Source: Diploptera punctata (Eukaryota > Arthropoda > Insecta > Blattodea > Blaberidae). Taken from it: 64,000 nt of DNA. The stretch spans positions 124,001-188,000 of the forward strand of contig JASPKZ010009743.1 of the NCBI GenBank assembly GCA_030220185.1, written 5' to 3'. The stretch's first letter is position 1. Each line of letters opens with the position of its first letter. Under the pieces are notes generated by a model. The model saw only the letters and a list, made by a program, of their open reading frames with translations. It had not been told where the DNA came from and did no database searches. Positions 34,373-46,262 of the stretch are shown here, one piece after another. A program made the position numbers and the translations under genes.

Positions 34373-37300
34373 TCTCTTCTTCTTCTTCTTCTACTATAAG
34401 GTTTAGGCTATGCAGCCTGTTCCGGCGAAGTTAAAAGTGGAGTCCATCTTCTGCGTGGTCGGCCAACATCTCTTGTTCCTCTGGGATTATACAGGAAGGT
34501 TCTTTTTGGTATTCTTTCGTTGTTCATTCTCATTAAGTGTTCTGTCCATTTCTTATTATTTTCGCTGATTTTATCTTCAATTTTATATATATTTAATTCT
34601 TCTCGTATAGTTTCATTCCTTATTCTATCCGCTCTTGTGCATCCTTTCACATTACGTAAAAACAGCATTTCCGCAGTCTGTATCCTGCTTTTATCCCTTG
34701 ATTTCATTATCCAATTTTCACTTCCATACAACAACAAAGGAACAGCCATTGTTTTATATAATTTAAGTTTCGTATCTTTCCTTGTTTTCCGACCTAAGGT
34801 TCTTTTTATGGTTCCACAAATAGCCTGAAATGTATTTACTTTATTTTCTATATCTTTATTTTCTCTACAAGTTATATCACATCCTAAATATTGGAAATGT
34901 GAAACTTGTTCTATTATTTTGTTATCCAGTACAATTTTTTATCTAATTCCATATTTACCAATAAATGCCATTACTTTTGACTTATTTATTGATATTTTAC
35001 AATTATATCTATTGGCTATTAATTTAAATTTATATGCTAACATTTGGAGCTCATTTTCAGATTCTGCTAATAGTACAACATCGTCAGCGAATAATAAAGC
35101 ATTTATTTTATCTTTATTATCAATTAATATTCCTTCATTAGTTAAAACCTTCTTCCATTCTTTTAGGATATCGTCCATATAAATATTAAATAATATAGGT
35201 GAGAGTGAACACCCTTGTCGTACTCCTTGGTTTATTTGAAAAAAATGTCTTATTTTTAGTCAACTGAGGGTCAATACAAATATTTGTTCCATAGTACAAG
35301 CTCTTAACAGTTTCTATAATCTGAATAGGGAGGCCTTTTTCTTTTAGGATATTCCACAATATTTCCCTGTTTACTCGATCAAATGCTTTATCTAGGTCTA
35401 TGAATAACAAATGTGTTTCTAGGTTTTTTTCTTGTCTTTTGTTTATTATCTGATTCAGGGCAAATACTCCATCGGTACAAGATCTTCCTTTTCGGAACCC
35501 ATTTTGTTCTTCTGCTAGTGTTACTTCAGTAATTCGTTGTATTCGTTTTGCTATTATTCTAGCATATATTTTATATCCACTATTTAGGAGGGTAATGCCT
35601 CTGTAATTAGATGGTTGGTTTCTTTCTCCTTTCTTGTAAATTGGTTTTACTATACCTTGCCTCCATGTTGCTGGTATATTATGATTCTCCCAACACATAT
35701 TAAGAAAATTCAAGAATCTTAATTTAAAAAATATATCTGCATATTTAATTAGTTCTGAATTGATGTCATCTGGTCCGCTAGCTTTTCTATTATTTGTTAA
35801 TTTGAGCGATTCTTCCAGTTCTTCCATTTGTATTTTATCTACTTTCAAATTCTCACATTTTGGATCTTCTTCGTTTTCATTCTCGTTGTACCACAGGTCT
35901 CTGAAATATTCTATCCAATGTTCTTCTGATATTGATGTAGGTATATATGCAGCTTCTTTTTCTGATTTATTTAAATATTTAATTGTTCTGTAAGCAGTCC
36001 ATTGTCGCCCATGTAGATCATGTTCTAGATTAGATACATATCGATCCCAACTGTCTTAGTGGGATTTCCTAACAATTTTCTTTGCTTCCTTTCTTTTGTT
36101 ATAATATATTTATTTTGTTTCTTTCTTCAGTTTTCTTTTGTAAATATTGTAAATATGCTTTCTTCTTTTCCTCTATAACTGTTTTAATTTCGTCATTCCA
36201 TATTCTCAATCCTCTCTTCTTACAATTTTCCTTCTTAATCCTAGAACTTCATATGCTGCTTTCTTTAGAGCCCAATCGATGTTGCTCCATTCTTCTTCTA
36301 TATTATTATTTATTTCTCGCTGTAATATATATTGAGATAATCTATTTGCATACAACTTTCTTATACTTTCTTCTTGTAATAAATTCACTTTATATGTTTT
36401 CTTAATTGTAAATTTTTCTTGTTGTTGGTTTCCTCCATCTTTCTAATAATTTTATATTACATGTCAAGAGAAAATTATCTGTTCCTTCATCGAAACCTCT
36501 ATATACTCTTACATCTGTGACCCAGGGTATCAATTTTCTGTTTACCAAGAAATAATCAATAATTGATCTTAATCCTCTAGCTGACCAGGTGTACTTATGT
36601 ATTTCTTTCTTTCTAAAATAGGTATTAGTAATTCTGTATCCATTAAATATTGCAAATTGTCGAAGTTCTTTTCCACTATCATTTTCTATTGTTTCTCCTT
36701 GTGTACCAATTATATCAGGTATAGGATGGCACCCTATTCTTCCATTAATATCACCTCAAATAACTATATAATCATTTTTATTTATTTTATTCACTACTTT
36801 TTAAGTTCTTTATAAAATTTTCCAATGTTTTCTTTTTTCCCTTGTTGTGGTGCATATATACATATTATTGTCATATATCCTCTTTGTATTTTAAAACCTG
36901 ACAATAATTATTCTTTCTGATATAAAAGTATAGCTATATATTTTCTTCCTCCAAATGGGGTCTATCATTATAGCTACTCCAGCTGATGCACGTTGTTGTC
37001 TTTCTACACCATGATATACAAGGAGGCGATCTTCTATATCCTGTGTCCCTTTAAATTTTTTCTTTGTTTCTGTTAAGACTTTTTCTTTTTCATTCCATAT
37101 AAAACTTCTGTCTGTTTATTATTTAACCCTCTTATATTCCATGTTGCCAATAGTAAATTATCCTTTATCATTGTCCTTTTCTTGCCTGGTCCATCATTAG
37201 TGTTTCCGTCCGGCTTTCTCCTTCGCTTTTTAGTAATAAAAGATTCATCTGGCCGCCTTACAAGGGCTGCGCAGATATAGTTGGGTGGTGGGATTGCCAC

Positions 37301-37690
37301 CTTACAGCCTCCCAACTTGCTTCAGCTTTGTTTTTAGGGTGCTTTCCCTTAGGTAGAATACCTTCTCTTCGGCTCTGAGCTCTACTTGCCCATTATAGCC
37401 GTCCAATCTGGAACAGACGCTATGCTGATTTTGGTTCACCCCGGGTATTTAATTTCCCCGGTACCACATATATTTAGGAGGCATTCCCCTATCCACCACC
37501 TGTGGAGGCGCCCGATGGGGGATCAGCAACCCCTCGAATTATATTATATGATTGTGAGAATATACACAAAAAAAGAAACTCAGTCCCTATTTTAATTGGC
37601 CCATATAGCCTTAAGCAACATCTGCCGACTATTCTATTGTTGTCCGAGTAGCGACAGCTGTTTTTTCTGGAAGGCATAAACGAAAGACTT
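34373..37690 (-). mobile_element. Nearly full-length LINE (family B), broken
   Basis: The minus strand runs from a GC-richer leader (37690-37320, containing GGCGCCTCCACAGGTGG) through endonuclease, RT and C-terminus to a (GAA)n tail at 34373-34392. The length of about 3.3 kb and the organisation resemble the RTE at 7580. The leader and coding order are intact but the protein is shattered. No clear target duplication was found. Confidence 0.8.
34408..37315 (-). pseudogene. Family B LINE endonuclease-RT protein relic
   Basis: The pieces in order are as follows. 37315-37073 ends with LLLATWNIRGLNNKQTE, the first endonuclease motif. 37070-36400 is a heavily broken endonuclease region containing HKYTWSARGLRSIIDYFLV. 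36388-36206 is a linker. 35848-35186 is RT with NRKASGPDDINSELI, YRGITLLNSGYKIYARI, FIDLDKAFDRVNREIL and a disrupted GVRQGC motif. 35178-34939 has LLFADDVVLLAESENEL. 34749-34408 has LLLYGSENWIMKSR, NPRGTRDVGRPRRRWTPL and the end. Several single-base frameshifts are present, and catalytic Asp residues are still visible in FADD. Confidence 0.85.
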
Positions 37691-38775
37691 TTACCGTAGT
37701 GTTCATTTACAGTGAATACACGTAGCTATTGATACACGTGCTTGTTAATAATATTTCTTAAAACAATTTGTGCTGTTCTATAATTAAAACAATGTCGCAA
37801 TTTTGCTTTGTTTGTAGTAAACCTTTGACTGAAAATGAAACAGATATTGTTGATCGTGGAATGAAGACTTTGATCGATTCAAGTGTTGAAAGAAATTATG
37901 GGGTTTCTGAATACCTGAAGGAGAAGAAATCTATGACAATTCATGTGCAGTGCCCTAAAATGTACATTCGGAAGAGATCTATTGTAGTAGTTAAAAGATA
38001 GCATGAGATGGAGCAAGCCAGTACATCTGAAATCAGTCCACCTCGTACTAGAGCACGCGTAAGTGAATCCGTTTCTTGGCAAAAAAAATTGCCTATGTTG
38101 TGGAGATGAAGCGAAAAAGAGGCTGAGAAGGAAAGAGCACTTTCATGAAGTTACTATACTTGAATTTAAAGAATCAATTCTGAAGGTAGCTCGGACTCGT
38201 TCTGATGATGTAGCAAAACAATTTACTACACGTATTCAGTAAGAATATGATTTAGTTGCTGCCGAGGCTAGGTACCATAATAATTGCTATAATTCCTTCT
38301 TGAAACCCACCACTGGGGGTAAAATCGGTCGTTCCCATGATGAATCTACTAATGTTGAGATGGAGAAAAGTGACGACTGTCAGTTTTCATTAGAAGAATT
38401 ACAAAATAATTGTAAAAATCCAGCTTTAGATAATAGAACAATTAAGATTCGGTTGAAGTTAAAGTATGATCATCGCGATATTCTTTACCAAGCTTGGTAT
38501 GAGAAAAAAAGTCAAAATGAAAAGGAAGAACGATTTAGAATCATCAAAGCTGCAGCAGCAATCATTCCAGAGGACATTCAATCTTTAGTATTTGATAAAA
38601 CAAATTACCCCCCGCCTAGTCGAATGTTTGAAAATATTAACAGCGATATTCCGGAATCATTGACGTATATTTTGGAACAAGTAATTCTTAAAAACAAACA
38701 ATTTAAACTAGAACTATTAAAACTAGTATATACTAATATCAGCCACAGTGTTATGACTGCTGTTAGCCTAGATAT

Positions 38776-38893
38776 CCATCCATAGTAATTCTGCCCAAAG
38801 GCAGGTCCTTCACCGCAATCATAGCATTTTCATGCTATGCTTGCAGCTTTACTAGGGAATTGTAGGTGTGGTAGCTTCCCGTTGCTTTCCACA
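38776..38893 (-). mobile_element. Truncated SINE S1 3' part with 11-bp duplication
   Basis: AGCCTAGATAT flanks the insert at 38765-38775 and 38894-38904. The insert matches the 3' portion of the full SINE at 42463-42777: AATTCTGCCC...GGCAGGTC, TAGCTTCCCGTTGCTTTCCA. It disrupts the relic gene at 37792-39415. Confidence 0.85.
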
Positions 38894-39099
38894 AGCCTAG
38901 ATATTTCAAATTAAAATTGCAATTGGGTCAATTAATAGATAATACTTTGGAACCAATTCAAACGTTACTCCCACCTGCTCCACAAATATTCTTAACACCA
39001 ATTTTTGCAATTGCAAAAAAAGGGTTGTAGTGCAAAATGTGGTTGTAAAAAAGTCAGATTATTTTCAATACTAATAAGATTTATGATGAAGTTTCGTTG

Positions 39100-39215
39100 A
39101 GGTATTATTCAAAATTAAAATATAAAATTATGAAATATTTACCTAAAAGATCCGTCTCCTCAACTTTATTATAAATATTTCATAGTTTTATATTTTAATT
39201 TCGGATTATTTTATT
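39100..39215. repeat. Small fold-back insertion
   Basis: TTCAAAATTAAAATATAAAA near 39110 and TTTTATATTTTAATTTCGG near 39190 are arms of about 40 bases around ACCTAAAAGATCCG...CTTTATT. It separates the two Cys motifs of the relic gene, so it arrived after the gene piece. Confidence 0.6.
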
Positions 39216-39639
39216 CACCAGTATGTATTATATTGTCAAAGCCAGTCTTGCTCCAATATTGAATCAAATGGAACAGATGAACATTTATATGATTTAAATG
39301 ATGAAACAACTAATACATCTTTCTCAGAACACTTAACAAATATCCAGCAATGAGAAGAAGAAATCGAAGAAGACATTACTGTCGAAGTAGAATTCGAAGT
39401 TTATCAGTCAGATTAACATTAACCGGAATCAAGAATACCTTTTGTCACTTAAATCATTCTCAATAGTCTCAATAGTACCATTTTAATTAATATAATATTA
39501 TTTATTAAAACTTAGTCACTATAGATCGTGGATTATACCTATCGAAGACACCACATTTAAAAAAATGCGCCAAGTACACTACCTCACAGGTGGTACGGAA
39601 ATGTGTACATATTATGTAGAATACGACTTCTTAAAATTT

Positions 39640-39965
39640 TTGAATCGCGACATCTCATGGATGGTGATTCTTATGAAAAAAGTATAAAAACAAATTTTGT
39701 AGACAATTGCATGATCTACAACTTTTGTCAGACCCATGTGTATGATACAACTTATCGTTTGGCTGCAAAATGCAAAAAAAGCCATATTCGCGAACGTTGA
39801 CTTGAATAACTTTTTTTGCAGATGTGGAATCAATGGGGACATTTCACATTTTATTTATAATGGTGGTCCCAACATTCGTACCAATTTTCAGCTCTACGCG
39901 AATTTTTGTAAATTGAAATGTCTATTTTGACTGGACTAATTTCCTTAGGCTTTACGTTATAACTG
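39640..39965 (+). repeat. Unknown repeat, right inverted copy
   Basis: Inverted counterpart of 33945-34275 (see there). Its open stretches are not conserved between the copies, which argues against protein coding. Confidence 0.75.
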
Positions 39966-39974
39966 AGAGGTGAG

Positions 39975-40125
39975 TGTGTCAATGTGACGTTGTATTGAAT
40001 GCTACCACATTGCCATTGCGACATTTCTGGTATCCTCTCCTGACATTGGCGTACTGTAACCCATTTCTGAGATTGGGGCGCCTGGAAGGCGGGGTTACAC
40101 TGCCCCAATGATATAATGGATGATA
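39975..40125 (-). repeat. SINE S2 3' module
   Basis: On the minus strand, CATTGGGGCAGTGTAACCCC, GCCTTCCAGGCG and GGTTACAGTACGCCAATGTC match 57180-57310, the 3' half of the SINE at 57170-57547. The tRNA head is missing here. Confidence 0.75.
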
Positions 40126-40211
40126 AAAAACAAATTGCTAACGGAACGAAATGTTCCCAATCCTAGTAGTAGTGAGCTGTGTCATCTCCAAATTGTGTTT
40201 AAGTTGTGATG

Positions 40212-40870
40212 TTACAAACAAGAAGACATGTTTATCTTATGGAAGACATAGAGAATCAAATGGCTCTTCTCTTTCAGGAATGACTGCACTGGTGCGTTGT
40301 TTTTTTTAATTATTATTATTGCAGCCAAATTACCATTTAGGTTAATACCTGGTTTTAAAATTTGTGATTTGCATATTCGTTTAGTGATTTTGTCCTCTTT
40401 GTGCACAACTCGATATGATAGCGTTCACTTTTTTTTGCGCTATGTACACTCGCACGATTCTTTTGGTTCGTGGTATATACTGCCAGTTTTGTTACTACGC
40501 TACTCCTGTGCCGTACAATTCTCTTTTCTTTCTGTGTTGTTAAGAGTTAGTCCGAAGCGCTAGTTCCGGGTAAGATCAATAGGTATTCAATAAGGAAGGT
40601 CTCCCTTGCGAATTGGTTCACAAGTCTCGATCGCGTGTTCTCGGAGACTACAATCGCTTTCTTTAAGTAAGAGGCTTTTATTTTTTCTAATGTTTCTAGG
40701 TCGGCCATTGTTAGACGCTCTCCGATTATTTCGATGCCATAGGTTAGTTTGGCATTATTTAGGATTCAAAGAGTGGCATTGCTGTTTCTAGGCTCGATGT
40801 TTCGTGCATCGCTCTCACTAATTGTGTTGTGATGTATTGGGTTGTAATGGCGTGCCTAGATACTTGTAGT
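40212..40870 (-). pseudogene. LINE C-terminal fragment
   Basis: The minus strand near 40770-40560 reads LNNAKLTYGIEIIGERL, LETLEKIKASYLKKAI and NTRSRLVNQFARETFLIEYL, then stops. This looks like the post-RT region of a LINE that ends with a KATYLKRAL-type motif (family from memory). The part towards 40212 gives CKSQILKPGINLNGNLAA with no clear motif. Confidence 0.5.
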
Positions 40871-41404
40871 CTGATACAATTTTCAATTTTCTGTTCTATA
40901 TGTAGATGTACATCAATCTGAGTGTTGTGATCGTGTTTTGTCAGTGAGGAGAAGTAGAAGTATATTGATTAATATAGCATGTTTCTTATCTAAAATAACA
41001 ATTTCATGTCACTTTGTAGAGAAAAAACTGTGTCATGAATATTAACAAAAGATATTCTACATAAACGATAGATCAAATCTGTAATTTAAATCGAACTTTC
41101 TCACTTATGTTCAATTAATAATTTGATTAATACATTTATTTTAATAACATTTTATAAAAAATCTGCTTGTTGTGACAACATGATGTAGTAACTGTGACGT
41201 TACAAAGCAACGACAACTGAATATAAAATTGTAGCTAGATTAATGGGAGCCGCTTCCTCTCTCAGGTAAATGTTACATTCATTTTCAAATGCCACATTTA
41301 TCATCGTTTAAATACTTGTTAATGTAATATCACATGATACAATTATTTATATTTGAAAGCTTTCACAAAACATTTTATTTCATTTTAACATTAAGTTTAC
41401 CCGT

Positions 41405-41690
41405 TCTTTAAACTAAACTAAACTAAACTAAATGGCGCACAGGCATCCATGTCCCTCGGCTGCTGGTCTCACATCCACTACTCTGGATCCACAAATATTC
41501 CTTCATTAATTTTGCTTCACTAATATTAGTAAATTTGAAACCAAGAGTATTGTCCATGCCTTTCACAAAATTCTTCATTAAACCTGTTGATACACAATGT
41601 ATCATGTTTTCTGTCCTGGAATGTATGTCGCTATTTTCCCAGTAAAAGAACCCAGTTGTTTGTGTAACCAAGAACAAGTGCAATTACCTT
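41405..41690 (-). repeat. Possible retroelement 3' end with (TTTAG)n tail
   Basis: On the minus strand, an 86-codon open stretch (41683-41423; GFKFTNISEAKLMKEYLWIQ) is followed by AGTTTAGTTTAGTTTAGTTT at 41409-41432. The pentamer tail suggests a retroposed sequence; the protein is not recognised. 40870-41404 and 41690-41985 hold nothing recognised. Confidence 0.35.
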
Positions 41691-41984
41691 CACACACTGC
41701 AGTATGTTGAAGGTTTTCCAATGTAAATTTAAAGTTTTCAAACCAACTAAGTGAGCGAAAAACGAAAAAAATAAGATTATTTTGAAACATTAAAATTGAA
41801 ATTAAAAAAGTGCGCGATCGGAAAATTCCGAATACATATTTAAAAATACGATAAAACTGTATTAGGTACAATCATAATCATTGATGCTCATGTTGACCAG
41901 TGTCATGTTGTCACAGATACAGATTCCGCCCAAGAAAGGAAAATTATTGTTTCTTGTAATTTTAAATGATTTGAGGGAGATAAG

Positions 41985-42036
41985 AGAATGATAGGAGCTG
42001 AGGATAGAGAGCGGTCATGAACCTTCGGGTTCGATA
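41985..42036 (+). repeat. Tiny RTE 3'-end scrap
   Basis: GAGCTGAGGATAGAGAGCGG and TCATGAACCTTCGGGTTCGA match the last bases of the RTE with an internal deletion. The tetranucleotide tail is absent. Confidence 0.6.
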
Positions 42037-42462
42037 CATTCGACACAGTTTAACAAACACAAAAATAAATGTTCATTCGTACAGATAATGGATAAACAAA
42101 GGTCTACAAATTTAAATTCTGCTAAAGAAAATGTAAATGTAGCCCTTACTAACGTGCACTAACTAACTTTAAACTACTTTTCTTCTGTCAAGTTGGAAAT
42201 TTTAAAGGACAGAGATGGGTACAAACTCAGCTAAAAAATATTGTACGATGAGACTTTTTTTTGTGTCTCTTTCAAAATCGAAGAGACAGATAATGAAATC
42301 CTATGTAAGACAAGGAATCTCCGTGGCTGATCGTCTAGTGCTGGACAATTATACAAGGAGTTGTGCATTTTAATTTATTTTGTGTTAGTAGGATAAGATG
42401 GAGACATTTTATAAAATATTTAATACTAAATTTAATACAGAATTCGGTTATTTAGTAATCTA

Positions 42463-42777
42463 TCATTCATAGTAATTCTGCCCGAGGACAGGTCTTTCAC
42501 TGCATTTTAATGCTATGCTTTGTAGCTTTTTTTAGGTGTGATAGCTTCCCGTTGCTTTCCACACCGGTGAAAAGGATTATGATAATAATGATAGGGGTGA
42601 TGGTGATGGCTGGATGATTTTCGGGGACGGTTGGACCTAAAACTTCCCGACATTTGTCTTACAGGTGAGGAAAAACCCCGAAAAAACCTCACCCAGTAAC
42701 CTGTCCTGACCGGAATTTCGAACCCAGGCCCGCTGCGTGACAAGGCAGCACGCTACCTCGAGACCACAGCGGTGGAC
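42463..42777 (-). mobile_element. Full-length tRNA-derived SINE S1 (315 bp) with 9-bp duplication
   Basis: AGTAATCTA flanks the element at 42454-42462 and 42778-42786. On the minus strand it starts GTCCACCGCTGTGGTCTCGA, with box B GGGTTCGAAATTCC about 50 bases in. Next comes a middle part with GGGTTTTTCCTCACCTGTAA, then a distinct 3' module with GTGTGGAAAGCAACGGGAAG and GGGCAGAATTACTATG. The head is tRNA-like, as in pol III-transcribed SINEs. Confidence 0.88.
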
Positions 42778-43289
42778 AGTAATCTACCAATCTATTTTAA
42801 TTGTTGTCTGTTTAAAGTCTTTTTAAGACCTGTATGCTGTAAAATATCTAAGCAACGATTATAATCTGTGGATCATGGTCACTTTATTAAAAAAAAGTTT
42901 TAAACATATTCAGTACTAAATTTTAATTTATTCTGCGTTGCACATCAGACAGTCCATCCTACTTGTGTGATTATGTATTTGTTTAGCTGCTGCCACAGAC
43001 ATTAAAATACAGAAATCACAATAAACTGTTATTTGACCAAGTTGAGAACATTAATGAACGTGAGATCTAATAAAAATTAGAACTAATGAAAATACACACA
43101 AAGGAAGAACAACCCGTAAACAGTCTATATGAAATAATAGGCTTACAAGGAAAATCGATTGTATATAAGATATCAGCTAATATTTTACAAAATAAAATAA
43201 ACTAGCGATCATCCAGTGATCGAAATTCGACCACAATTCATTATTTTTTTTAAGTTTGTCACAAATACGGCATTATGCATTAATTTTTG

Positions 43290-44430
43290 CAGATCCACCG
43301 ATCATTTCCCTGTTCTACCTCCAGGGACGCATCCTGCAGCCGTTGTGAGACCGGCTAGGGCTTGAATCCTCAAGCCCCACAGTGTGAGACTATATTACAT
43401 CCAGGTGCTCATTTTCTGGCGACCCCACAGTTGGTCCACGAGCCCATAGGCTCAGCCGGGAGCCAGCACAGTTGCTCCCCTCTGCGCTGGTCCGAGCCGT
43501 GTTCCGGCTGCCCCAAAGGACGTGTCCTGTTGCCATTGTGGGCCAGCAAGGAGCTTGCAAGCTCCCACAGGTAAGCAAATAGTACGACAGGGCACTCATC
43601 TCCTGCCTACCCCACTAATGGTTCAGGAGTCCCTTGGACTTAGCCGGGAGGACTGTCGAGTAGATCCACCGACTATTCCCCCAGTGCACCAGCTGGGGAC
43701 ATGTTTTGTTGCTGAAGTGGGTTCAGCCTGAGCATTAGTACGTCAGGTCGCTCAACTACTGACGACCTCACAGATTGTCCTTGGGTCACCCGGTCCAGGA
43801 GTCGGCGCAAATCCAACCCCCAAAAGACCGCGCTTTCTCCGTTTCCGTGTTCACTGACCTTGTGGTAACTCCCAGAATTACGTCCGGTATTGACCCAACC
43901 AGCACTTTCGCAAGACTAGGCCTCGTCGTGCCGCTGCTGTGAGTCCAGCCCTTTGAGCAATGTAGGCATTCATGGTGCTCATCCGCCATTGGTGCCACCA
44001 CAGATGGACCTAGGGTTCATTGAACCAAGAGAAAGGAGCTCCTGATCTCCGATCTCCCACCACTTCGCCACGGTGGCTGCACGCTCCTCCTGTGGTTCCA
44101 GGCAGTGTGAGCTTTAGTACAACAGGGCGCTCGTTTCCTGTTGACCCCACTTATGGTCCGCGAGTCCATCGGACTTGGAAGGGAGGATTGACTTGCATAT
44201 CCACCGACCTTTTCCCAACTACGCCAACGAGGGGACGCTTTGGCTGCTGAAGTGGGCGCAGCACGAGCTATATAGTACGCCAGGTCGCTCGAGTCCTGAC
44301 GAACTCACAAATGGCCCGCAGGTCTGGTCAGGACTTAGCCGGGAGGAATGCAAGCAAACCATCGACCGTTCCCTATCCGCCACCTGGGGACGCACCCTAT
44401 TACTGTTGTGAGCAAAGCTGGGGCCCGAAA
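43290..44430. repeat. GC-rich degenerate tandem array, unit about 160-185 bp
   Basis: Six to seven diverged units recur. Landmarks are ATCCACCGAC, GGGGACGC, TTGCTGTTGTG, TAGTACG-CAGG-CGCTC, CTGACGACCTCACA, GGTCCGCGAGTCC and GACTTAGCCGGGAGGA. Units start near 43294, 43480, 43663, 43845, 44035, 44198 and 44358. GC content is clearly above that of the AT-rich surroundings, with sharp edges. Open frames differ from unit to unit, so this is satellite-like sequence and not a gene. Confidence 0.75.
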
Positions 44431-44877
44431 AGCGGACGCCCCAGGGAATTTGTGGTAAAACTTGGCTAAATCATGTTAAAAAAACAATAATACATCTTTT
44501 GACATTTCCTTGGGTCTTTTATTGCTATACTGGCCAGGTTCCGCCAAGGCTACACGGTTAATTTGCCTATTTTTTTTTCAAGTTATATAAAATTTAAATA
44601 GAAATTAATACAAAAATTAAAAAAAATAAAGAATACGTGCTTCGTATTTTTACACAATGTTTATTGACACAAAAAAAACCGGGCGGTTAAAAAAATAAAT
44701 GTTGTTCTATTGAATTGAAAATAGTTTGAAAATGAATTTCATAATTCAAAACTTCTGTGCAGACGATTTTTTTTTAAACTCTCTCATCGTTTGCTAAATA
44801 CCCTTTACCGCTATATTCGGAAATATAAAATCTCAAACAATCGAATGATCGAACTCTACTTGCTACGACATACAATT

Positions 44878-45072
44878 AACCATGCGTAAAAACTGCTGCC
44901 TCAATAAAATTCCAATTTTTTTCTAATGTTTGTTCTTGAGACTTAATTATTATCATCGCAAATGCGGGTATAATTGGAAATTGAGTTCTTTGAAAGTTAA
45001 ATGGTAAAATTGTACCAAAATACTTTAAATTTATACGTGGAATCAAAATTCTCTTATTGCGTGTAAAAGAAT
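44878..45072 (-). pseudogene. Helitron helicase C-terminal fragment
   Basis: On the minus strand, RNKRILIPRINLKYFGTILP is followed by FNFQRTQFPIIPAFAMIIIK, SQEQTLEK and AVFTHG. The RxQFPxxxAFAMxIxKSQxQTL pattern is the late helicase motif of Pif1-like Helitron proteins. Two core residues differ from the usual form (IIK for INK, SQE for SQG). The frame opens upstream at 45130 but that part is not recognised. No Helitron ends were identified. Confidence 0.7.
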
Positions 45073-45130
45073 ATATATCCCTTCTCCTTTGTCTCTCACT
45101 CCGACCCGTCAATGTTCTATGGCGAGACAT

Positions 45131-45890
45131 AATGAAAGTAAGTGCGAATATCTAAATATAAAAAAAAGTATGTAATGAAATTACCGAAAACAAGATTAGA
45201 CAGGTTTTAATTTAAATTAAAATAATTAAATGTACTCACTTTTTTAAACCATTAATAATAAATACGCAAGAGTAAGTCAATTCATATTGCTGCTGCACAA
45301 TTATCTTTTTGCAACAGATGTATATTGAGCAAGCGATATAATATATAATTCAATATAATAAATACATATTAGAAAAATATACACTGTACGTAAAAAGTAT
45401 AATATTATATAAACTATACATAATATAATATGATATATGAATATCTATTTGGCTATTAGACAAGATATAAAATGTAGGTACAAAGCAAGCAATGCAGTTT
45501 TAGTATGAATGTAAACAAATTATTGAGTAATACACATGAATTCCTTAGAGACAATGTATTTTATTTTGTTTAATATAATTTATTTGTAACACATATTATA
45601 CATAAATTATTTTTTTTGCACTCTTTGTCTATATAAACTTTAATTATGCCAAATATCACACTCCTCCATGCGCGCAATGTCCTTAAAAAGGGGTACACAG
45701 TTTTTTCTTCACGTACCGTATTAATATATAGATTATTGAATGCTGTTAAGTATGTGTTTTGGTTAATTTATAAAAAAGAAGAGTTGAGTTTGTTTTTGAA
45801 ATATGTTATGTCTCGAATGTAGAATTTCACAAAAAAATAATTAATTTAACATTATACTCGTACATAAATATTTCATTGTCTCCTGAAAAT
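45131..45890. other. Intergenic, nothing identified
   Basis: Very AT-rich. No gene or repeat ends were recognised. Confidence 0.4.
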
Positions 45891-46029
45891 TTCACTTTAA
45901 TGGACATTGAACATCTTCTCATACCAACACAATCACGTGTGACGTAGCAGTCTGCTCTTATTGATAACGCAACTCACTGTGACATCGTCATTTTTATTTT
46001 CTTTGGTGGGTGGTAACTAGGATACCAAA

Positions 46030-46158
46030 ATGGTGTCGATCTCGAAGCTGATGGAATTCGCGTTTCGAAGCAAACCCATGCTAGTGAGCAGAAAACATGA
46101 AGAACCAGACAAATATGATATCATGGAGTCCGGACATGCATGCAAGCGGAACGGACGG
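46030..46158 (+). CDS. Candidate first coding exon of a host gene (about 43 codons)
   Basis: ATG at 46030 in a good context (ACCAAAATGG) opens a frame with MVSISKLMEFAFRSKPMLVS, KHEEPDKYDIME and HACKRNG. It ends in GGACG before a consensus donor, GTAAGTTTA (46159). Composition is GC-richer than the flanks. The upstream 150 bases (CACAATCACGTGTGACGT, TGTGACATCGTCA) have a diverged counterpart at 58640-58760, so this may be a promoter and first exon that exists in two copies. No downstream exon was found, and the protein is not recognised. Confidence 0.4.
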
Positions 46159-46262
46159 TAAGTTTATTTATTTATTTATTTTTTTAAATACCGTCATTGT
46201 AGATGGGGCACTGATAATGGCGGCTACTGTTATTAGTTTACTTTTACTTTTTAATCTACTTC

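Larger units (their letters stand above)
37792..39415 (+). pseudogene. Relic of an unclassified multi-copy arthropod protein with CxC-like end
   Basis: The pieces in order are as follows. 37792-38001 has MSQFCFVCSKPLTENETDIV and a Cys pair. Then come ASTSEISPPRTRARVSES and a CLCCGDEAKK motif (about 38080-38115), and ESILKVARTRSDDVAKQF. 38300-38785 holds a 161-residue open stretch with DDCQFSLEELQNNCKNPALD, FRIIKAAAAIIPEDIQSL and YPPPSRMFENINSDIPESL. After a SINE, LEPIQTLLPPAPQIFLTPIF leads to GCSAKCGCKK and, after a fold-back insertion, CQSQSCSNIES. I recall this family as repeated many times in arthropod genomes without known function; the Cys-rich end resembles tesmin-type CxC motifs. Stops, frameshifts and two insertions make it a relic. 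Confidence 0.65.

Noticed and set aside
41409..41432. Telomere-like repeat (TTTAG)n
   Set aside because: Insect telomeres are normally TTAGG. Only four to five units are present, placed like a retroelement tail.
43362..44411. Several 70-80 codon frames in the GC-rich island
   Set aside because: They are in different frames in successive tandem units and on both strands. GC-rich repeats lower stop frequency.
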